Shown here: piece after piece, positions 20,222 through 33,470 of the stretch
Layout of the letters: the number at the start of each line of letters is the position of its first letter
Position numbering within the stretch: the first letter of the stretch is position 1
Origin: Craterostigma plantagineum
Taxonomy: Eukaryota > Streptophyta > Magnoliopsida > Lamiales > Linderniaceae
NCBI GenBank assembly: GCA_027422505.1
Contig: JAPQWV010000051.1
Coordinates: 4,555,501-4,619,500, forward strand
Reading direction: 5' to 3'
DNA: 64,000 bases
Program-made: the position numbers and the translations under genes
Notes under the pieces: model-generated
What the model was told of the DNA's origin: nothing
The model's input: the letters and a program-made list of their open reading frames with translations, nothing else
Database searches by the model: none

Positions 20222-23200
20222 ATGTCACGGCGAATGCGCCACATACACTATTTTCTACGAACATTCTTCAATCCTGCTGGTAATTGAATTTCTTCGTTCT
20301 TTTTGTGCTTTTATTGATAGTGTCCTGCTTCTCGGATATTTAATTTCTATGTGTTCTCATCGCGAAAGGTACCTTGAATCGGTCACTTAGTGGTGCTCAT
20401 CGCTCGATTTCTTCAATTATCGTTGTGAGAGATAGAGTCTATACGAGTCTGGAATCCACGGGCTCGCAATGGTTAAGGTAATTTAGGATTCTGATCGTGT
20501 TGTAATGTTACCTGTATTTGTATTTGATTTATTGCTTATTTCGTGTGAAGGAATGGTGTGTAGTGTTTTGGGACGTTATATGTTGAATTTGGAAGTATCA
20601 ATGCAAGTTAGAAACGAAAAATGTGAAGTTCGAAAATTTTCTTTTAGTCTCAGTGGTCTGCTGGTGATATTAGTGAGGGTGGCATGGTGTATACTAGACG
20701 CAAATAACTATGTTTTTTCGTTTATATGCTTCTAGGTTTTTTATCTGGAACCAAATCATGATCCACTTTCAGTATGCGGTTCTTCATTTGGTAACGGGGT
20801 GATGTGAAGCAGAAACTTGATGTCAATTGAATTCTTTTCATGCAATATGAACTTGTTGTGTGCAATGGAAATTTGATACTTGTCAGTAGCATTGTTTTCT
20901 TTCTTTGCAGAAATATGGATTTTGGTAATGGTTTAGCTGGCGATGTGATTTATTTGATTTTGGGATTTTCAACTCCATTTGTGTGAGACTTCCATATTTT
21001 GACGTTATACAACAATAATTGTTTTTGACTGGATTGATAATGTGACTTCTGGTTAGAATGTGGTATGTGTCTCTATATGTAACTTGTTCCTGCCCATCTA
21101 TTAGTTCGACTACAACTGAACTTTTTTGCTTCCCAAGCTGTTGATAAACGCTCTTCTTCAGATATTCGACTTTGTCTAAAAGAAAACCCAAGCGGCAATC
21201 AAGTTTTGATATTTTGGACTTCGTTAGATGTTCTCTTCATGAGCCTAAAGGTGAGAAAAGTGCTTGCGTAGTTATTTCCCTAACAAAGATACAAAAAGTA
21301 GGAGCTCTTACATTTAGAAGATGGATTATAGTTCCTGTCTGGTTATGTGAATTTCTGGTTCTCTTATCTAGCTCTTTGTTGGGCTCTAATTTCATTGCAT
21401 TTCCTCTTTTTGTGTTTCTTAGATAATTACAGAAATTTACATTTGGAATATCCTGGGGGATTCTTGTTGAGTATATTTTTATTTATATCTATCAGACTAT
21501 CATTTATAGTTCCTATACAAAATTTACACTGTCTTCCAACATTAATGATATTCATCTTAGAACACTCGCTGAATCTTGTTAGGTATATTACAATTTATTA
21601 TCCATCATTCGTAGCTCCTAATATTTTACATATGGAAAACTAAGACTTTCGGTACTCATAAATATTCACCGAGACATATTCATTACTCTTCCGATATGTT
21701 AGAAGCTGGTCTTCTTTAAATGGTAATATAATTGACCTATGTCATGCTTGTACTTTCTTCCATGTATTTTTCTCACTCGTGCTAGTGATGCGATGCATGC
21801 TGAAAGATTTGTTATCATGTCTCACTAATATGGAAAGTTCTGATCAGAAACATCAAAATGGATGATTGTCTCCATGCTGTGTACACTAATCATGTTCTAT
21901 ATTGACTGTACTTCCAGGTCCTTCACATAGTTGGTTTAATACACTTTATGACTGCAAAAAATTGCTTGAGAAGGATGGAATTGTTCTGGTTCTTGCTTGT
22001 GAATATGATGAAGGTTCTCCAAAAGCAAGTCTAGAAGTCATCAGGATGTTTGAAGGAGCCAAAATTCTTCAAAAAAGGTTATAGAACACTGAAGTCTCAA
22101 AAGATTTCGAGGTCCTTGTTTGCCCGTAACAGAATTTTTTGCTGCAGGCATCCTTTTCTTAAAGTCGTGGGTTTGCAATATAGCAAGTCCCTCTCCATGA
22201 ATGATGTTCCGACGCAGTTGCTTCAAAGAGTTATCAAAGAATATATTACTTTTCCTTTATTATTGTCCAACATGGATATGTTTGAGGTTAGTTCTATAAC
22301 GGTATTTTTATGATTTAACTAATATCTGCTGCTGCTTGTATGCATGCTCTTTGTGATTTATATGAAACTGCTACTTATTTTTAGGAAAGTCATCTTCATT
22401 GATGAAATAATGGCTACATCGAAGAAATCTAGACTTTTGCTCTTTGATTCCAAATTCACATTTGTAAACAAAGATCGTAAAACTTTTAAAATTGTGCTTT
22501 CACATGAATAGTTCCAACCTGACACTGACGAGGATTACTTATCTTACAGCTTTCTGTAGTAATTTAGGCCTCTTAAATATTATTATTTTATATTGACTGC
22601 CTGTGCAATATGATTCCTCTACAAAATCCTGCATACTAAAAAATAGTCATCTGATGAATATCTCGAGCTGTCCTGTATCATTGAAATAGAAATCAGCTAG
22701 TTTTATTAATTAATATAAACATGTAGGACAGTTAAAGTAGCTGAAGTTTTTTATTAACCATTTTCATAAAAAGTCAAGTCATTCCAGCTTGATGACATGC
22801 AATTCTTTACAGCTACTCATTCTTAAACTGTTAACAGAGGATCCTGTTCTATGCAGATGTGTTAAACTTTAGGATTTTAAGATGCTCAGTGAATTACCTC
22901 GCTTATCTTCTGTTTGTCTCTGTTGCTTTAGAATGCGCCCTGCTACGTCGTATCCAGAGGACTTGAAAAGCCCATATTCTTCCCTAGAAGTGACGATGAT
23001 TTTAAGCTACTCGATAAAGGTATTTTACTTGTCCCTACTCGTTGTATCAAATTAATCAGTTGCTCCTTGAACTTCCATCTTGTGTTTTGCTTTAAACAAT
23101 TAATAGTTGAACTTCATTGCTTCACCATTTACCACCCTGCAAATTTCCTTATGAGAAAGTTAGGTTCTTCACGTGGTATTGTAGTCAATTTGTTCAGATT

Positions 23201-26200
23201 GTGTATGCCTGACGTAACAGTTGTGGGTGGAGTGTTATCTGAATACTGTTTTGTTCTTGGGATTAGCCATTCATGATTTGAATGCGCAAAGTGGCAAAGG
23301 AAGTAAAGCTCTCGATTTTCAAAGCTATTGGATCAACCCTAATGTTTTGAAGGAACCAGAAGTGTTCTCTGCGTCGAGAAACTTAATGCTTTCATTCCCA
23401 GGTTAATGTATCTCAAGTTGTCTGCTCAGTTCCTTAGTAGATTGTTGTTCTTCGCTGTTAACTTTGAGTTTCAACAGGTTGCATTTCAGTTGATGAATGT
23501 GGGAATCGCTTCTTCCTTTCTGATGTGAACCACCATAGGATTATCATCTTTGACAGCAATGGGATGATTTTGGATGCTGTACGTAGTAGATATATTAATA
23601 GTATTCTGCAATCTGATATATCAGATAACTTATATCAAACAACACAGTCAATAAGTCCGAAATCACTGTGCCCTCTTAGATTGGTTCTGCACCTGGATTT
23701 GAAGACGGAGAGTTTGAGAATGCTAAATTATTGCGGCCTGCAGCTTCATTATATGAAGCTTCAGAGGATTGCCTGTATTTTGTGGATTCAGAGGTATGGC
23801 TCTTGAGTATCTCTTCGTTGTTAAAATGGTCATTGACTTGAAGTAATGGGGACATGTCCTTATCCTGGAACGCTGGTTTTTGGGCTTTATATGGTGCTCC
23901 ATTGATATTTTTGTCTGAGTCATTTGTTGTTCGGGAAAATTATTCAGAGAAACTACTGCTGAAGGAATAGAAGCAAGTTGAATCAAATGAAAAATTAATA
24001 TAAAATATATATATATTATCTATATGTATATATATATATTTATATATATTTGTGGGTTCGAAGTCAAACGCTAGTGTTTTTTCCATTGCAGAACCATGCC
24101 ATCCGAAGAGCTCATATGGAGAGCAGGAATGTAACGACAGTTTTCCCGACAAATGAAAGTAATGTAAATAATAAAGGTTTATGGGAGTGGATTTTATTTA
24201 AGATACGCAAGAAAAGAAATACAAAGTTGACGTCAGATGAAAATAGTAGAGAATCATTCTTGTTTCCGTGGCATCTTTTGAGATCATCCAGTAATGATCT
24301 CTTAGTCCTCAGCCAAAGGTATCATGCTACATAATATGCCAATTTGCAGTTTGAATTCCTGATCTTTCATATTTTTGTTCAAATATATTTTTTCATTTCT
24401 CTGCTAGATGGCAAAACTTTGGTCAACTAGAGAAAGAACATTATCGATTAGAATTATCTGCCCCTTAACATTTTCCTTCTGCTACTCTGTGATTATAATA
24501 TTGACCTTTTTATCACTTGGTATGTGCAGCTTTCAAACTCTTTGGATTATAGATTTGGAGTCTGGATCTATCAAAGAAGTTGTACAAGGTGCTAAGCGTT
24601 CTTATGATAAATTAATATCTTAAATCTGTAGTGCTTTACTGACTTGCCCCTCACCCGAAGAATCTTCAAAGATTTTGGAGACATGCGAACATATGATTAT
24701 GGAGAAATGTCATCCGTTAAAGAAAATTCCATCCGCTTGGTTACCGCAGCAATCTAACGCTAGTTGTCCACTCGAGGCAATTCCTCATGCTGATCTTATG
24801 TCTTCAGTTGCGACTTTTGCGAATTATGTTGTATTTTGTGATACAGGTTAGTTAAGTTTCTGTTTTATTAGTTTTTAGTCTATTTAGCATAAAATATTGA
24901 CGAGTTCTCTACCAAAGTTCGTCAGACTGTTGCTAAGTTCAGCTGTAGTGGATCAGCATCAAACTTTCAGCTCTCAAATTTTGGGATCCTTGGTCTTCCT
25001 TATTGGCTTTCGTTATCTCTTGAAAGAGCTTATGCAGTGTAAGTTTAAGGAGTTTGACAAATCCTTTACCTGGATTTATTATCTGATTAACCTGCTTGTT
25101 ATTTTTTTTTTTAACAGCGACGATGTTCTGTCTGGAACTGAACCTGACCATGTTGAAAGTTTCTGCTTACTTCCAGGTAATAATGGACTTCTGTAAGTAA
25201 AGAACATTCTATTCTTGAAATTCCTCGTGTCTGTATTCCTTCGAGTACTTACATTTTAACGATACACGCCTTAAAAGAAGAAAAGAGATAGAAAGTAGAT
25301 GATATAACAGTGAATCTTACAGCCTTATGTTTCAGGGGAAGTGGTTATAGGCCTGAACGTTGATATTCCACCAAGCACGGAACTAATCGAGCAACCTCAA
25401 GAAGGATGCATATGGCGCCAGGCAAGGGGCACTGCTGTTGAAGTGTCGGGACTCGAGGACAAGTCAGCATCATCAGAAAAGGTGCACTTGAATGTCGATT
25501 GATCTTTATCAATTAAAAAAAAAAGAAAAGTTATGTGGTTCGGAATCTACATGACTGTAATCTTGTTTGTTTTCCCTAAAACACAATTCGAACACACTAG
25601 CTTGTATCATTTCTAACTCTTTAAAATTCAAAATACTGGCCTTTTTTGTTTCTAATTACAATTCAAACTATGGGCTTGCTTTAGGTGGGCGTTGCTCAAC
25701 AGTTTTACGACGAACTCGACGAACTCAGCTTTTCACCAGTAGTAGAAGAAGAAGCAACAGCAGCAATCACAGAAGCAGAGAGAAAACCTTTGGACAAAGA
25801 AATTCCCGAGGGCAGAGTTCGCATTGGTTGCACAATCAACACTAGTCCTGGAACTAGCGAGGTAACACACACACACACGCACACAATTTTCGTAACAAAC
25901 TTCACCTAATAGACACATTAATTATAAAACGATTTCGTATTGCTTTGATTCATTCAGGTAATTATATACGCTGCACTGTACCTGAGAATGAAGAAGGGCG
26001 TCGAAAGCCAAGGGACGAAAGCTGCGAAAATTGCTCATATTTTAGAACCCACAAATAAATCGAGAAGGGATATACTGACCAATCTTTTATCGAATATTTC
26101 AAACAGAAATCTTGAAGAACTCGTACTCATGAGACCATTGCATGTGAAGCTCAAGTTCGACACTCTCGGCCATCCCAAAGCGGCTAATACGAAAGGTGTG

Positions 26201-26245
26201 GTCTTAACTAATTCATCTTTCGAAGTCAACGTTACGCTGCAATAA
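20222..26245 (+). CDS. NHL-repeat domain protein, 17 exons, probably organelle-targeted
   Basis: Exons in continuous phase: 20222-20279, 20369-20477, 21162-21250, 21918-22077, 22148-22286, 22932-23019, 23267-23401, 23478-23578, 23680-23793, 24092-24318, 24530-24588, 24661-24846, 24957-25038, 25118-25176, 25336-25481, 25685-25861, 25958-26245; 738 residues. NHL beta-propeller units are clear at about 260-350 (CISVDECGNRFFLSDVNHHR, IIIFDSNGMILDA, RPAASLYEASEDCLYFVDSE, NHAIRRAHM). The Arg-rich N-terminus (MSRRMRHIHYFLRTFF) looks like a mitochondrial presequence (inference). Related plant proteins are annotated only as NHL domain-containing; no activity is known to me. Every exon joins without a frameshift, in contrast to the genes further right. 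Exons 6-7 and 12-13 use internal acceptors chosen to keep frame. Confidence 0.85.
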
Positions 26246-26674
26246 AAGTAGCTGTGATCATATTTATGTACTAATGTTATTTTGATTGCTGGCTAAGGTG
26301 TTTTTTGAACTGAACCCTTCATTTTTGTTTCTGACTATTTCTGGCATTCAATTAGGTGGTGTTTATATCGTATGTTGATGTTGTAAGCATAAATCATTTG
26401 AGACCTAATAAAGTCTTAACATATACATATTCGTTACTTGAACATCGTTGCTGTAATTTCACATTTGGAAAAGAATTATCAACACTGTTAACTAGGAATT
26501 TACTTCTCTTGGTATTCATATTTCGTCAGCGTTGGATTGTAGATTGTGTAGGATCGATAAACCTTTGTTTATTTGATAATTTGGGATATTTAATATTCGC
26601 ATCAAAATTATTAATTTGGATTCCTATGCATGGGTTTTGAATTCATTTTCTGATAGTTCTGACAAAATAGCTCG
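26246..26674. other. 3' flank of the NHL gene
   Basis: AT-rich, probably including the 3' untranslated region (AATAAAG near 26407). No other feature seen. Confidence 0.5.
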
Positions 26675-26683
26675 ATAATTCTA

Positions 26684-27085
26684 GGGGCAATTTTCATTCA
26701 GGCCCTTGTCAGAATTTCTCATTTAGGATTCAGATCCTGTCAGGAAAAAAATTTAGTTTTAAGGATCCGATTTCTACACTACCACTTCATTGCTTTGAAA
26801 TAACAATATATTGAAATTTTGTAACACAAAACGATCATACGGTACCATTTAAGGATCATCCGATACCAGTTCATTTATGCAGTACCGCTTTATTGTTTTG
26901 AAATAACAATATGTTGAACTTTTGTAACACAAAACGATCATCATATACCAATTCATATCTTTTATACCACTAGTTAGGTTCTTATCTCTAAATTACAGAA
27001 ATTGAATTCTTTAAACTAAAGTTTTTTCTGACATGGGTTGAATCTTAAATTAACCTTCTGATGGGGCCTGAATTGAAATTAACCC
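26684..27085. mobile_element. MULE-type MITE (402 bp)
   Basis: It starts GGGGCAATTTTCATTCAGGC and ends with the related inverted sequence GCCTGAATTGAAATTAACCC; similarity between ends extends about 70 bases. It is flanked by the exact 9-bp duplication ATAATTCTA (26675-26683 and 27086-27094), the Mutator superfamily length. Inside, a unit of about 110 bases (TTTGAAATAACAATAT ... AAAACGATCAT) is duplicated at about 26790-26845 and 26893-26945. It has no coding capacity. Confidence 0.9.
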
Positions 27086-27215
27086 ATAATTCTATTCGAT
27101 GACTGAAATATTTTTGCCCACTAGGTGGTTGATGAGAAATTATGAACTTCCGATTTGCTTTGTTTGAAATATATTCGGAACGAAATGTGTTCGACATATA
27201 TAGTTGATTAATGAC

Positions 27216-27847
27216 TAGGGTTGTCAATGGGACGGGGATTCCCCGTCCCTACGGGGATCCTCCCCGAACGAGGAAGCGGGGAGTCCTCGCTTTTTACCCC
27301 CGTGGGGCGGGGGGAAATTTTTCCCCTTGTATATCCCCGCCCCGCCCCGATTATTAAAATAATACTCCCTCCGTACCGCTAACTTTATCATATTTTTCCG
27401 TTCCGAGTGTCCCAATAATTTTACCACTTTTCCTTTTTTGGTAAAAAGTTAAACACCATTTCAAATTTAATTGGAGGAAAAAGTAAAAGGTGGGAATAAT
27501 TAGGAAAAGTTTATAAATTTAAGCAAGTTGTTTATATTTAATCTCATTGTACTATATTATAATAATATCACCTTAATTTGCGTGAACATGTGATAAAGTT
27601 GTTGGGACGGAGGAAGTACATATTATATTCAATTAATATTATTTTAAGATAAATAATATTAATATATAGTTTAAATAATATTAAAATAATATAAATTATA
27701 TTAAAATATAGTTTAAATAATATTAAAATAATATAAATTAATTTGTTTTTTTAAAATTAGGACGGGGTGGGGAATCCCCGTGGGGACGGGGACGGGGATT
27801 AGATCCCCCCCCCCCCCCCCCCCGAACCCGCCACGTTGACAACCCTA
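27216..27847. mobile_element. hAT MITE (632 bp) with a Stowaway element inside
   Basis: Ends TAGGGTTGTCAA and TTGACAACCCTA are inverted repeats. The flanks TTAATGAC (27208-27215) and TTAGTGAC (27848-27855) are an 8-bp target duplication with one change. Subterminal parts are rich in GGGGACGGGGAT / ATCCCCGTC words. A run of 23 or so cytosines lies near 27806-27823. It is non-coding and interrupted by the Stowaway at 27365-27616. Confidence 0.87.
27365..27616. mobile_element. Stowaway (Tc1/mariner-type) MITE, 252 bp
   Basis: The termini CTCCCTCCGTACC and (reverse complement of the right end) CTTCCTCCGTCCC are the classic Stowaway inverted repeats. TA dinucleotides flank both sides (27363-27364, 27617-27618). 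It is nested in the hAT MITE, so it is the younger of the two. Confidence 0.9.
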
Positions 27848-27855
27848 TTAGTGAC

Positions 27856-29040
27856 CTATATTTACAATTATCAAATGTAGCCCAATAGGGAAAAATTGAG
27901 AGTCTGTGGCCTAAATTAATAATCTCGACTTATGTTCTCTCTAATATTAATTCTCTTTGATGCATTTTTCTGCACAAGGAGAATCTCCAAAGTCTGTATA
28001 ACCAAGTTGAACAAATCCCAAGCAATTAAATTGAAGTATAATCCCATATTCCTATATAGCCAAAAATTGCAAATAAATGTGACAGTGAAGGTGAAAAGGA
28101 CGTAAGCTAGGGACATCGTAAAAGATTTTTCCTCAGCTATCAGTGTTCAATCAGTATCGTGCAAGCTTATGTATTTAATATATATGAATATATAAATTTA
28201 ATGCATATGTATATACACATAGATAAACGCACAGAATCAAATGTATCATGCATATGATTATGAAATGATGGCTTTTGTGGGGTTTTGTTGCTGATAATCG
28301 CTATCTTTATTAGAAAGACAAAAGCAAAGTTCCAAAACTATTCGAATAATTCATATTTCTCTCAAAGTGACATTCACATTATCACTTTCTCTTCTTTCCG
28401 GGCACTAGAAAACCCTAATTCAGACAGCGAGTGGGAAAATACAAGTTTCGTGTTCTTTTAAATGGTAAAATTTTTGAAAAAAAATAATAATCAAAATATG
28501 ATATATATTTTCTCTTTTTAGGCTTCTAGGCAACATGGTTTGATTAATGGAATACGCGACAACCCATGAGGCTAAATAAGAGAGAAAAATTGGTCTATCT
28601 TAGAAATAACATATATGAAATTACATATAATATGTGGTCATCCAACAAAGTGAATTAATGACCATACTGCGTTGAGTTTTACGTCTCTGAAATACGGTAA
28701 AGATAGAGAATTTTAGTCATATAAAATTTTCACCATATTCCTCTCTAGCTAGACAAGATCTTGAAAAGGTGGGCAATATTCATAGAAAACTTGAAAAAAA
28801 AAGGATGGATAATAATTTCTTACACGGCTGTTGCAATAAAGACTTAGAACGAAAGACTTGCAAGTTTCTCAAAACATCATGGAACCGTATATTAACAGGG
28901 AAATTGAAGATATAGCTTTGACGAACAAACGTACTATTGAAAATCTTTACTTCTCTTCGTATCATTGCGTCTTCGTCTTCAACAACTCAATTTCCATGAG
29001 CGATATTTGAACGGTGTAGCTTATTACACAATACTTATAT
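27856..29040. other. AT-rich intergenic stretch
   Basis: I find no coding segment or element ends. Its right part is the 3' flank of the minus-strand CLE gene. Confidence 0.5.
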
Positions 29041-29412
29041 TTACCTGTTTGAGATAGGATTTGGTCCACTTGGAACTTCGTGATCACTAGCTTCAAACTG
29101 CTGATTGCTTCCATCAGCTCTTCCTTGGCGATCGTTTTCTTTCTTCCTCGGATGAAACTCAACTGTATTTCCAACTGCTGACGTGTCTGAAAATAGGGTT
29201 TCTGTGGATGGTAGATTTGACGAAGGAGGTGCCATTTTTGAAGACGATGATGAGTGCTTTGATAATGGGTCTCCGTGATCTTCGCCTAGAGAAGAATTTA
29301 CGAGCGCAAGGAAAATGAAGAGAAGGCCAATGATGAAAAAGAGATGGTTTTTATTCTTTGTTGCGATTTCAAGAAACTGTGGCGAAGAAGATGCAATAAT
29401 TGCTTTTGCCAT
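29041..29412 (-). CDS. CLE41/CLE44: TDIF-type CLE peptide precursor
   Basis: A single intronless frame of 123 residues starting MAKAIIASSSPQ. A hydrophobic segment (HLFFIIGLLFIFLALVNSS, about 22-41) serves as secretion signal. A variable Ser/Pro-rich spacer follows, then the CLE motif HEVPSGPNPISN at 29082-29047, with one further Arg before the stop. The 12 residues are identical to TDIF, the peptide made by CLE41 and CLE44, which is secreted from phloem, binds the receptor kinase TDR/PXY and keeps cambial cells dividing while blocking xylem formation. An in-frame ATG 13 codons upstream exists (start 29451). The later one is preferred because the signal peptide then begins near the N-terminus. 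An AT-microsatellite lies about 110 bases upstream. Confidence 0.95.
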   Translation of the reverse strand: MAKAIIASSSPQFLEIATKNKNHLFFIIGLLFIFLALVNSSLGEDHGDPLSKHSSSSSKMAPPSSNLPSTETLFSDTSAVGNTVEFHPRKKENDRQGRADGSNQQFEASDHEVPSGPNPISNR

Positions 29413-29520
29413 GCAATTGATTGAAGCAAAAAAGCCCCCCAAAGGACACACCCATTCACCACAAAAGGGTTTAATTAATTATTGATGGAGAGAAAAGAGA
29501 AGACCATTCAACATATTCTT

Positions 29521-29528
29521 TATATATA

Positions 29529-29569
<41 letters not shown>
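29521..29569. repeat. (TA)n microsatellite upstream of the CLE gene
   Basis: Nearly pure TA dinucleotides over about 49 bases. It is within the presumptive promoter of the minus-strand TDIF gene, where length changes could affect core promoter spacing (inference). Confidence 0.9.
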
Positions 29570-29572
<3 letters not shown>

Positions 29573-31020
29573 AGAGAGAAGGTAACATATATGGTTGAAT
29601 TTGAATGTTATAAGGGTGCTCGACAAAGAAATAAAGATACAATATCTCTTCCCTATTCTTTTCAACTCTTTATTACAAGGGACTATTAATTTCAGACAAG
29701 GAAAAACGATCTTTTAATTATTTTATGCTCTCGCTATCTCCCTCATCACTTACGAAGAGTTTGAATTATTGAAGTTGTTTTTTTAAGCTTTTAAGTTTTA
29801 TGTTTGTCTCTTCTAATTTAATTCGACGTACCAGAAACATGCGAGTGCGTGAAATGAACAGCCAAGTTCGTAAAAGAGTAGTTGTTATTTTAGATTTTAA
29901 TGTTCAAGATTTATCTCGGTGCATTTTTTTTAATTATTATACGATATTCATTTTCTCGTTATTTAACGAAGAAAATTAGGCATACATTGGGGGAAAAACG
30001 GACTTCAATAACTAAATGTGAGGTGGGCTCATGGAAGTGACTCGTTCTCTTTTCTTGGTCGGTTGTTACCTCGTAAATGTTCTATTTATGATTAACATCT
30101 AATTACGTAATAATGTAAAATATAAAGCCTAATTTGTTTTTACAATAACCCTACAAGTATAAGTCATATCGTCCAAGATACATGTTCAAATGTACAAAAG
30201 TTAAACACACACACACATAGACACAAAATAGCTAATATATATGTATATATATATACTTTATTCTCCACACATAAAAGAATGCAAAATTACATTAATTTAC
30301 TAAAATAAGACAAACATATAAATACAGAAATCGACATGCATTTGTACTGCTGGCTTCTTGATTTCCAGTGCAAGATATTGACATTTCGAGAGCTTGTCTA
30401 GTCACTACACGTAACTACATACATACATATCAATAATTGGGACATTCATTTCAAACAATAAGAATTGCAACTCCCTTTGCCCATCATTTCCACAATTCAC
30501 CTCATATTTTGGAAAGTATTCCTTACTATTACAATCATCGTGACATTACTGATTCAACGAATTTTTCAAGTAGAGATATCATATGATGTTTTAGACATAT
30601 GCATATCCCTTTGCAAAAATTATATTTAGTACTGAGATATTTAAATAGATTTTTCCAAAGTCAAGCAAGTGTAACTGAATCACGAGAAAATCGGTAGGAA
30701 ATGTTGGGCTTTTTAAGGACAAGCCGACCAAAGTTATTGTTTCTTAGTTATTGTTATGTCCACAAATTGAGGTAGGTGGTCAATATGTGCCAATCAACAC
30801 CTCATTATTATTATTAATCTATTACCATAAATTAGGAAATAATGCAAAAATCCAACCTAAATCTGTTCAACCATGCCTCCAAGGTGTGAATAGACATGGC
30901 CAAATATTAAAAAAATGTAATATGAAAATGATAAAGAAAATTGTATATTAAATAAAAATGTAATATGAACACCTTGTGGTGAAAACAGTTTACATTCAAA
31001 CAATTGGGTTTTATGTTTCA
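29570..31020. other. AT-rich intergenic stretch
   Basis: Contains a short CA run (30208-30230) and TATATG repeats (30234-30254). I see no gene. Confidence 0.5.
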
Positions 31021-31024
31021 GCCC

Positions 31025-31119
31025 AGCCCAATCAGTCATTTAGCTTGTTGGGCCTAAAGCCCATTAATAGTGCAATATAATCCACAACATTCATTTTTTC
31101 CCCCAATTAAGAACCCTAA
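31025..31119 (+). promoter_or_regulatory. Site II and telo-box promoter elements of NSN1
   Basis: TGGGCC at 31049-31054 and inverted TGGGCT at 31025-31030 and 31058-31063 are Site II type motifs. AACCCTAA at 31112-31119 is a telo-box. This combination is known from plant ribosome-biogenesis and ribosomal protein promoters and lies 40-135 bases before the NSN1 start, fitting the gene's role. Confidence 0.7.
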
Positions 31120-31159
31120 ACCTTTCTGAAAACCTCCCAACAGAAGCAAAGAGCCGAAA

Positions 31160-33430
31160 ATGGTGAAGAAGAGCAAAAGTACGGGAACCACAAAAACGTT
31201 GCTCTTCAGAAAATTGCATTTATCATCCACTTCATTGAACTCTCTTCTATTCGCTCTTTCTTTGTTTAACGTCCTTATGTGTTGTATTTGGTTTTGCTGT
31301 TATCAGAGAGCAAGAGTAAGAGGGTTTCGCTGAAGAAGAAGTATAAAATCATACGGAAAGTGAAGGAGCACCACAAGAAGAAAGCGAAAGATGCGAAGAA
31401 ATTGGGTCTTAACAAGAAACCCAGGAAGGAGAAGGATCCTGGGATTCCGAATGATTGGCCGTTTAAGGAACAGGAGCTCAAGGCCTTAGAGGATCGTCGG
31501 CAGCGTGCGATTCAAGAGCTAGAGGAGAAGAAAGCCGCGCGGAAAGATAGGGTATGTGTAAAAGAAAAAAGAAATACGTTATGATTCCGCTGAACGAATG
31601 AACTTGTGTCGTTTTTGGTGGACTGTTTGTTAATTCGGCTGTTTTATGGATTTGTATTGGGATCACTGTCAAGTGCTTTTACAGCCAATGCATCTGTAGA
31701 CATAATATTGAGCTTCCTCTTACTGCTTTTTTACCAATTTATGCAATATTCTGGTTGGTGGTTCTAACTACTGATGAGATTTATGCCTTACAATTCATCC
31801 ATCGGTTAACTTATTTGGTTTCACTGTTAACCTGTTTTTGTGTGTGTAGGCCAAAAAAAGAAAATTGGGGCTGATGGAGGAAGAAGATATGGAACAAGAT
31901 ATTGCTGTTGCTGAGGAGAAGGTTACTAGTGATTATGCTGTAAACTCAAAAAGCCATGGTATGCAAAAATGTCTAATTGAAGATTCATCTTTTTTTCTCT
32001 GGACCATCTATTCAATAACTTCGGAATTTTTCCATAGACCACACTGAGAGAGCGTTCTACAAGGAGTTGGTCAAAGTCATAGAAGTGTCTGATGTCATTT
32101 TGGAAGTTCTTGATGCTCGAGATCCCCTTGGGACACGATGTTATGACATGGAAAAGATGGTCATGAAATCTGGGCATGAGAAGCACCTTGTTCTGCTCCT
32201 TAATAAGATTGGTATGCTTGTCAGATGCGTTTTATAACATTCAATTGCATAGTGTTAAAAATTACGCTGGGAGGATTTTTTTTTCTGACAAGTGATTGCC
32301 GAATATATGATGCTTGTTGTTTATGCGCACATATTTCATGAAGTTATTCTAACTTTTAGATTATTCGTTTTCACATCTCAGATCTTGTTCCTCGTGAATC
32401 TGCTGAGAAGTGGCTCAAGTATCTTAAAGAGGAACTGCCTACAGTTGCCTTTAAGTGCAGTACCCAGGAGCAGAGGTCAAACCTTGGCTGGAAGTCGAGG
32501 AAGATTGGAAAATCTGTTAAGACTGACAATCTTCTGCAAGTGAGCGACTGTCTTGGGGCTGAATCTCTAATAAAATTGCTTAAAAACTATTCAAGAACTG
32601 GCGAGGTATTCATACTATGCTTTGCCCTAGAAAATAGTTATAGAAAAGTTCTTTGTTATCTCACTATGACCGCTGATGCAGATTAAGAAATCTATCACTG
32701 TGGGCGTCATTGGCCTACCTAATGTCGGTAAAAGTAGTCTCATCAATAGTTTGAAACGATCACACGTGGTCAATGTCGGTGCTACTCCTGGGCTAACTAG
32801 ATCATTGCAAGAAGTCCAGTTGGATAAGAACATTAAATTGTTGGACTGTCCTGGAGTTGTAATGCTCAAATCTACTGAGAACGATTCATCCATTGCGCTC
32901 CGTAATTGCAAGAGAATAGAGAAGCTCGATGATCCCATTGGTCCTGGTGAGAACTCAAAAAAACTACTATTTCTTTATCATCATTATTGCTGATTAACTG
33001 CTAATTAGATGCCTGATTTACTTCTGTGCAGTCAAGGAAATTCTCAAGCTTTGCCCAGAGAGTATTGGTGACAATTTACAAAATCCCTAGTTTCGAAACA
33101 GTCGACGATTTCCTTCAGAAGGTAGCTAACATCAGGGGAAAGCTTAAAAAGGGCGGTGTAGTAGACGTCGAAGCTGCGTCTAGAATTGTCTTGCATGATT
33201 GGAACGAAGGTAAAATCCCATATTACACCATGCCTCCTAAGAGGAACGCCGAAGATCCCTCTGAGGCCAAGATTGTCCAAGAACTTGGGAAAGAGTTTAA
33301 CATCGACGAAGTTTACGAGAACGAATCTTCTATCATTGGCAGTTTGAAGCCTGCCATTGATTTCTGTCCATTTGAAGTCCCCCCAAGTAAACCTCTCTAT
33401 TTCGACGCCATGATGGAGGTTTGTATGCGA

Positions 33431-33470
<40 letters not shown>

